From positions 1 through 64,000 of the forward strand of contig NZ_AP025343.1 in assembly GCF_021654775.1 (NCBI RefSeq): 64,000 nt of DNA, written 5' to 3'. This DNA comes from Paenibacillus azoreducens. Its GTDB lineage: Bacteria; Bacillota; Bacilli; Paenibacillales; Paenibacillaceae. Below, piece by piece: positions 59,302 through 64,000 of the stretch. How positions within the stretch are numbered: the first letter of the stretch is position 1; each line of letters starts with the position of its first letter. Below the pieces are notes generated by a model that saw only the letters and a list, made by a program, of their open reading frames with translations, ran no database searches and was not told where the DNA came from. Made by a program: the position numbers and the translations under genes.

Positions 59302-60654
59302 TTACTGTACTAAACTATCCAAATCCGGCTGTAATTTGGATCGCAGAACGTACAGCATGATGGCGCCAACAAGGAACGCGACGGCATCCGCAATGACGAG
59401 TGACCAGACTACCCCGTGGAAGCCGTTCATACGATTGGCGATAAACAGCACAGGAATTAGAGTAATTCCTTGAATAACTGACATCACAAACGCTGCTGTT
59501 CCTTGCGCCGTCGCTTGGAAGATCCCCGTAAACAACGTGGTCATTCCTGTAATGAACAAGGATAAGAACGTCACATGCAGAATATAGCTGCCCATTTCAA
59601 TCAATTGCGGGTCATTCGTAAATAAACCAATTAAGTGGTCGGAAATAAGATACACAATGACGCCGAACACGACGGCTAACGCCACAATCACTTTGATCGT
59701 GAATCCAATGGTATGCTTCATGCGTAATTTATTTGCTGTAAAAGAGAAGGCAAGGAGCGGCACGACCCCCTCGCATAAACCCATCAGAATAAACTCAGGA
59801 AATTGCAATAAACGTGATGAAATTCCGTAAGCCGCTACGGCCGGATCCCCATATTCAACAAGGAAATGATTAAAGATAAGAGACATCGCTCCTAAGAAGA
59901 TGCTCATAATAAAGACGGGAACTCCAATTTTGATTACATTGCCCAGAATGTCCTTGGTAGCCTTGAACCATTTTATGGATACAGTTAAGAATTGGCTCTT
60001 ATATCTCATATGGAAGGCATAGAATGCACCCGCAACCAAGTTAGAAATGACCGTAGCAGAAGCAACGCCGATCACGCCCCAATGGAAGACGAAGATGACT
60101 AACGCATCAAGAATAATATTTACGACAACACTGAGAATCATACCGGTCATCGATGTGATTGCAGCGCCCTCCGAGCGCACGATATTCTCCAGCGTGAAGA
60201 ATAATACGACGAATGGCGAACCTATAAGCATAATCGTGACATAGTCCTTCGTAAATCCGAAGGAGTCAGGCGTTGCCCCCAGGCCATGAACGATGGGATC
60301 GATCAACGGGAGGCCGACGGCTATCACAATAAGACCGAGAACTAAGCTGCTGTAAAAGGCGAATGAAGACACATGTTTTACATCATCATATTTCTTCTCT
60401 CCTAGCAAACGTGAGATAAATGTCCCGCCGCCTATACCAATCAAGTTGCCTAGTGCCATAATGATCGCGAATAACGGCAGGGTTAGCGCGAGTGCGGTTA
60501 ACATTGCTGTATTGTGGAGTGTGCCGAGAAAATAGGCATTCAGGATGGAATAGATGACACTCATTGACGTGCCTAACATCATCGGTACGGCGAAGTGAGC
60601 TACGGCTTTGGCGATGGGTGCTTTCTCAAAGTATTGAAGGTTTTCTGCATCCAT
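59302..60654 (-). CDS. MATE-family efflux transporter
   Basis: 450 residues from ATG 60654 (the longer frame to 60735 runs through operators). Twelve hydrophobic segments in two halves: FAVPMMLGTSMSVIYSILNA, GNLIGIGGGTFISRLLGEKK, then VPVFIMSIFLGAMSLIFNHF and GLCEGVVPLLAFSFTANKLR. The layout matches multidrug and toxic compound extrusion pumps of the DinF/NorM superfamily. Divergent from a TetR regulator. Confidence 0.93.
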   Translation of the reverse strand: MDAENLQYFEKAPIAKAVAHFAVPMMLGTSMSVIYSILNAYFLGTLHNTAMLTALALTLPLFAIIMALGNLIGIGGGTFISRLLGEKKYDDVKHVSSFAFYSSLVLGLIVIAVGLPLIDPIVHGLGATPDSFGFTKDYVTIMLIGSPFVVLFFTLENIVRSEGAAITSMTGMILSVVVNIILDALVIFVFHWGVIGVASATVISNLVAGAFYAFHMRYKSQFLTVSIKWFKATKDILGNVIKIGVPVFIMSIFLGAMSLIFNHFLVEYGDPAVAAYGISSRLLQFPEFILMGLCEGVVPLLAFSFTANKLRMKHTIGFTIKVIVALAVVFGVIVYLISDHLIGLFTNDPQLIEMGSYILHVTFLSLFITGMTTLFTGIFQATAQGTAAFVMSVIQGITLIPVLFIANRMNGFHGVVWSLVIADAVAFLVGAIMLYVLRSKLQPDLDSLVQ

Positions 60655-60692
60655 ATGGATCACCACTTTCTGCTTTAATATTGGTCCTTCAT

Positions 60693-60774
60693 CTAACGGT
60701 GTTAGTTTGAACCTTACAGTGTTAGATGATATCATGGATATATAAGCTTGTAAAGCATAAACTTACACTGTTAG
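60693..60774. promoter_or_regulatory. Three TetR-type operator copies
   Basis: CTAAC-GGT-GTTAG (60693-60705), CTTAC-AGT-GTTAG (60713-60725) and CTTAC-ACT-GTTAG (60762-60774) lie between MATE and TetR genes. The first is a perfect 5-bp dyad. Repetition of the same 13-bp pattern indicates a shared regulator, most simply the adjacent TetR protein. Confidence 0.6.
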
Positions 60775-60792
60775 ATAAAAGGGTGGATACGG

Positions 60793-61485
60793 ATGAAAAA
60801 ACAGCAGCCTCAGATTTCGGAGGATAAGATACTGAAAGCCTCATGGGAGCTTCTTGGAGAAGAGGGTATCGAAAAGCTCAGCATGCGGCGATTGGCCGAT
60901 CGGCTGGGGATTCAGGCGCCCTCTTTGTATTGGTACTTCAAGAGCAAGCAGGAGCTCTATCAGCGTCTTGCCAACCAGGTATCGAAAATCATTCTGGATG
61001 AGTTCCACTCCGAGGGGGACTGGAGGGAGCAGCTGACGGGGCTTGCGGTTACAGTACGGAGTGTACTTAGCCGGTATCCTTGCTCTACGCAGCTTATGAT
61101 GATGACGCTGCCCCACGAACCGGACATCATCCGGTTCACCAACCGTATGCTGCTCTGCGTAGAATCGACTCCACTTGACCAAGAGCAGAAAATACAAGTA
61201 GTTCTCACCCTTGTGAACTATGTCTATAACTTTGTTCTGGATAATTATCAGCATCAGCGCAATGTCTCCGCAATCCTTAAGGAGCGGAAAGATCTTCCAG
61301 GAGGAGAAATGCTTCACCTCCTGGACTCCATGAGCGAGACGGAAGCGGGTCTGTTTCGGAGGATGTTCAAGAGTGGGCTATTTGAGCTGATGGGGACCGA
61401 CAGTGCGTTTCAGTTCGGCTTGAAGTTGATTCTGCTCGGGATTGAGCAGGTGATAAAAAGCAGCTCTGAATACGATTCTTTGTGA
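60793..61485 (+). CDS. TetR/AcrR-family regulator
   Basis: 230 residues. HTH: ISEDKILKASWELLGEEGIE, KLSMRRLADRLGIQAPSLYW and YFKSKQELYQRLANQ. The ligand-binding part is helical with a TetR_C-like LVNYVYNFVLDNYQHQRN. Probably represses the divergent MATE pump and itself through the three operators. Confidence 0.92.
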   Translation: MKKQQPQISEDKILKASWELLGEEGIEKLSMRRLADRLGIQAPSLYWYFKSKQELYQRLANQVSKIILDEFHSEGDWREQLTGLAVTVRSVLSRYPCSTQLMMMTLPHEPDIIRFTNRMLLCVESTPLDQEQKIQVVLTLVNYVYNFVLDNYQHQRNVSAILKERKDLPGGEMLHLLDSMSETEAGLFRRMFKSGLFELMGTDSAFQFGLKLILLGIEQVIKSSSEYDSL

Positions 61486-61540
61486 GACGGAATGGCTTCG
61501 TTATCATAGCTTTGTTCAAGAATGGGATGAAGGAATTTGT

Positions 61541-61980
61541 ATGGCAAAAATAGATAATGGGGCAGGGGATCATCTTATCATGTTGTTTTCCGTTGAAGGC
61601 TCCATCATCAAGGGTTTTGATCATGAATCCCAATTAAGCCCGTATGCACAAGACGAACATAAAGTATGGCCAGGTATCTATGATAACGTTCCAAGCGAAT
61701 TATTATCTCATCTGGAGCATTCCGTTGGCCGGGTTGGAATTTTTCAGCGCATTTTGAAACTGGCCGTAATGTAGCCGCAGATGCAAATTACATTGCAAGC
61801 GTCATCAAAGATTGTCCGCCTGAAATCAAAGATTGTGCCGAACGCATTCGCTTCGTATTCTCGCCTGATGAAGGACGGGATTTCACGAATCATATCATTT
61901 GGGCGATAGACTATTTGTCGGAGATACCAGGCGCAATCATTTTTGATGAAAGTCAAAAAGAAATAATTCGTTGCTGGTAA
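61541..61980 (+). pseudogene. Remnant of a conserved hypothetical gene
   Basis: HLIMLFSVEGSIIKGFDHES then SPYAQDEHKVWPGIYDNVPS come from one conserved Bacillales protein; coding similarity extends upstream to about 61498 without a start. Past 61740 a different frame reads NYIASVIKDCPPEIKDCAER and WAIDYLSEIPGAIIFDESQK to TAA 61978. Either one frameshifted gene or two fused scraps. Function unknown. Confidence 0.5.
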
Positions 61981-62391
61981 AGAGGTAGCCTGACTATAAT
62001 AGGGGACTTCTGCACACTCGAAATATTAAATAAATTACAAGGGTTGAAATTGTTGCAATGGAAAATTGCAATCCGATTGAACTCACCTTTACCAGAAAGC
62101 TCTGTTGGAGTCGGTGAGTGCTTTGCGTATAAGCCGAAGCGGGATCCCAGGCGGATTGGTTTTTTATCCAGTCGGCGCACCGTTTCAGCTTTTCGGGTTG
62201 CAAGTACGTCGTTCTTCGATTTTAACTGTTTGATGCGCTCGGCGAGCAGGTCGTTGTCGGTCGTAGCGCTTTCGTAGCCAAAGGATATCGTAAATGAAAC
62301 AGAAACAACGACCCGCGCACTTCGGGCATCTCAAGCATTGACAGGAATTAGCAGGTTATCGCTCTGCATGAAATATCTGTGCTTGCTCAAG
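61981..62391. other. Stretch with no intact gene
   Basis: On the minus strand an open segment (NDLLAERIKQLKSKNDVLAT, 62190-62260) looks like a coiled-coil remnant but has no start and is not recognised. Otherwise nothing seen. Confidence 0.35.
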
Positions 62392-63459
62392 TTATTTATT
62401 CATTTTGTTTGACTTCCAACTTTGCTCATGATTTAGCAGCCATTCTTTACGTGCAACTCCGCCACCATACCCACCGAGTTTGCCATCTGTATTGATTACG
62501 CGGTGACAAGGGACGACAATCGCCAGCTGATTGGCGCCGTTTGCTTGCGCTACCGCGCGATAAGCGGTGGGTTTTCCAAGCGCCAGCGCGATGTCGGCGT
62601 AGGAACGGGTTTCCCCAGGTGGAATCTGCTGTAATTGCTCCCATACGCTTCGTTGAAATGGTGTTCCAATAAAATGAAGAGGGGTCCTGAACTCGGTTAA
62701 CGTACCCTCGAAGTATTGAGTCAGTTCTTGTTCAATCGATTGAATGGGTTTTGTTTGGCCGGGAATTATAGCTGCTTTCAATCTTTTTCTCAGTCGTTCA
62801 ACCTCTCGTTCTAGTCCTCGACGGTCCACGAATTCCAGCAGAAACAGCCTGATCTCGTCGGATATGGCGATCATAGGGCCAAGCTGCGTGTCCAACCACG
62901 CTGCCTTGAAAATACGGCTGTCATCCAGGAGTGTAGGAGGTGCGCCCATTATGCGAGAGAATGCATCTCTAAATCCGCTACTGGAATCGTAACCTGAAGC
63001 TAATTGCGTATCGATAATCTTCTCCCCCAATCGGATGCTCTTTAAAGCCAGTCCCATTCGACGTGCCCGAGCGTATTCAACGAATGTCATGCCAAAGCGC
63101 TTTTTGAACTGACGGCGGGCAGTGGACTCATCGATGGATAGAGTCTTAAAATCATGCCCCTTCCAACGTTTCTCCGGGTTTTGCTCAACTGCTTCGACGA
63201 GTAGCCGGACGATATCCGAGACTTGATTCGGATGCGACATGGGTCGGCAGCGCTGACAGGGACGGAAGGAAGCCAGAAGCGCTTGCTGAGCAGTCTCATA
63301 GAACTCGCAGTTTTCGTATTTCGGTTTCCTAGCAGGACAAGTCGGTCGGCAAAACACACCTGTGGACGTGACACCAACGTAGAAGACGCCTTCATAGTCA
63401 GATCTTTTCTCGACAAGCGCATTATAATATTCGATTTTGCGTTCCTCATTATGGATCAT
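62392..63459 (-). CDS. ada: Ada: regulator fused to O6-methylguanine-DNA methyltransferase
   Basis: 355 residues, near the length of E. coli Ada. Zinc methyl-acceptor domain: VFCRPTCPARKPKYENCEFY with the later CQRCRP. AraC helix-turn-helix at ~85-180 (FVEYARARRMGLALKSIRLG; ASGYDSSSGFRDAFSRIMG). Methyltransferase: FQRSVWEQLQQIPPGETRSY and active-site IVVPCHRVINTDGKLGGYGG. It repairs alkylated DNA and activates the adaptive response. Confidence 0.95.
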   Translation of the reverse strand: MIHNEERKIEYYNALVEKRSDYEGVFYVGVTSTGVFCRPTCPARKPKYENCEFYETAQQALLASFRPCQRCRPMSHPNQVSDIVRLLVEAVEQNPEKRWKGHDFKTLSIDESTARRQFKKRFGMTFVEYARARRMGLALKSIRLGEKIIDTQLASGYDSSSGFRDAFSRIMGAPPTLLDDSRIFKAAWLDTQLGPMIAISDEIRLFLLEFVDRRGLEREVERLRKRLKAAIIPGQTKPIQSIEQELTQYFEGTLTEFRTPLHFIGTPFQRSVWEQLQQIPPGETRSYADIALALGKPTAYRAVAQANGANQLAIVVPCHRVINTDGKLGGYGGGVARKEWLLNHEQSWKSNKMNK

Positions 63460-63624
63460 AATTGTTGCACCTTCGCATTAAGAATGAGTTTATTATACCC
63501 TGCGCTTATGACAGCCGTAGCCGAAAATCAGGCATTAATTTTAAAGAATTGTATCGATATCCAAAGTGCGCTAGAACGTATCTTTCTAAAGAAAGAATCA
63601 CCCGCTTGCATAAGAAGGCAAATA

Positions 63625-63648
63625 AAAAGAGACACTGATTATAGTGTC
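63625..63648 (-). terminator. Terminator of the right-edge gene
   Basis: GACACT/AGTGTC stem with 6-base loop; on the minus strand followed by CTTTTT. It lies 45 bases beyond the stop of the partial gene at 63693. The rest of 63460-63692 holds no gene; it includes the ada promoter. Confidence 0.65.
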
Positions 63649-63692
63649 TTTTGTGTTCTTTCCTTTGTTTTTTTATTCCTGGATTCCCCATA

Positions 63693-64000
63693 TCATTCAC
63701 TTGTTTTTTTATTTTCCTCTAACTCAGCATTTAATTTAGCATTCTCTCTTAACAAACTTGCATTCTCTTCCCATAACTTTTGTACGTCTGGGACATCCTT
63801 GCCGGAAAACCAGCCGCATAAATCGTCTCTTCCTGCATACTCTTGCAATTGATCATGAATAACCAACTGGATATGCTGTACATCTTCAACATAAAATGTG
63901 GGTATTTCCTCCAACACTGATCGCTTAAACTCTTGAAGCTTCTGATAGTATCCTCCTAACTCAAAGTCATATGGCTTTTGTTCTAATGCTTCATCTGTGA
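63693..64000 (-). CDS. C-terminus of a possible DUF4062 protein
   Basis: The frame is open from the right edge: FELGGYYQKLQEFKRSVLEE, FYVEDVQHIQLVIHDQLQEY, LCGWFSGKDVPDVQKLWEEN and a leucine-zipper-like tail LLRENAKLNAELEENKK. Order and composition resemble the end of DUF4062 proteins (a TIR-like N-domain, helical C-end with GW and coiled coil). The start lies off the window. Some DUF4062 proteins occur in defence loci. Confidence 0.45.
   Translation of the reverse strand, partial: TDEALEQKPYDFELGGYYQKLQEFKRSVLEEIPTFYVEDVQHIQLVIHDQLQEYAGRDDLCGWFSGKDVPDVQKLWEENASLLRENAKLNAELEENKKTSE

Noticed and set aside
1..64000. tRNA or rRNA genes
   Set aside because: No cloverleaf-like or rRNA-like stretch was recognised by eye; the prophage target looks like rlmH, not a tRNA.

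Overview
The window looks like the chromosome of a Paenibacillus-type Firmicute. Strong GGAGG-type ribosome sites, frequent GTG and TTG starts, small sporulation-type peptides, an endolysin with a copper-amine-oxidase-like stalk domain, and an RlmH C-terminus of Bacillales type all point that way. No rRNA, tRNA or CRISPR array was found.

Positions 1 to about 40010 are a siphovirus prophage, complete except for the C-terminus of its integrase, which lies off the left edge. In order it holds: a leftward lysogeny module (integrase, ImmA-type peptidase, double-HTH repressor); a rightward early operon (Cro-like HTH, BRO antirepressor, excisionase-like protein, a TopoVIA/Spo11-like protein, AbrB-type protein); a replication module (DUF2800, DUF2815, MazG-like, family A DNA polymerase, DUF3310, VapE primase/helicase, a TTGCCG-rich candidate origin, VRR-NUC, SNF2 helicase); an ArpU-type late regulator; HNH/cos/terminase packaging; HK97-type head; and a long non-contractile tail. 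The major tail protein carries a strong -1 frameshift signal that would add a jelly-roll-like domain. XhlA, holin and GH73 lysin complete lysis, followed by leftward small genes and a divergent HTH gene at the right end. From about 11.2 to 15 kb every gene is broken by single-base losses in homopolymer runs while protein similarity between breaks stays high. I read this as consensus sequence error more than decay; a 4-base insertion in the SNF2 Walker A motif looks different in kind.

The prophage right end abuts the last 25 codons of rlmH (40013-40090). Six copies of the rlmH terminus (EPYHK-stop plus CGGCGAAA-like flank) recur in the same orientation up to 53.5 kb and separate small cargo blocks: a serine hydrolase; an ABC transporter with a two-component system; an AraC/GyrI-like regulator; and a flavin monooxygenase, RidA, MarR and VOC block. 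This resembles the attachment-site arrays of staphylococcal cassette chromosome (SCC) elements, although no ccr recombinase is in the window.

From 53.8 kb to the end are ordinary accessory genes: CPBP protease, a NarL-type two-component system, an alpha/beta hydrolase with a divergent WYL regulator, a MATE pump with a divergent TetR regulator, a fused Ada protein, and the C-terminus of a possible DUF4062 protein. Several gene scraps (RlmH, DUF4261, WYL, hydrolase) show repeated insertion and deletion downstream of rlmH.
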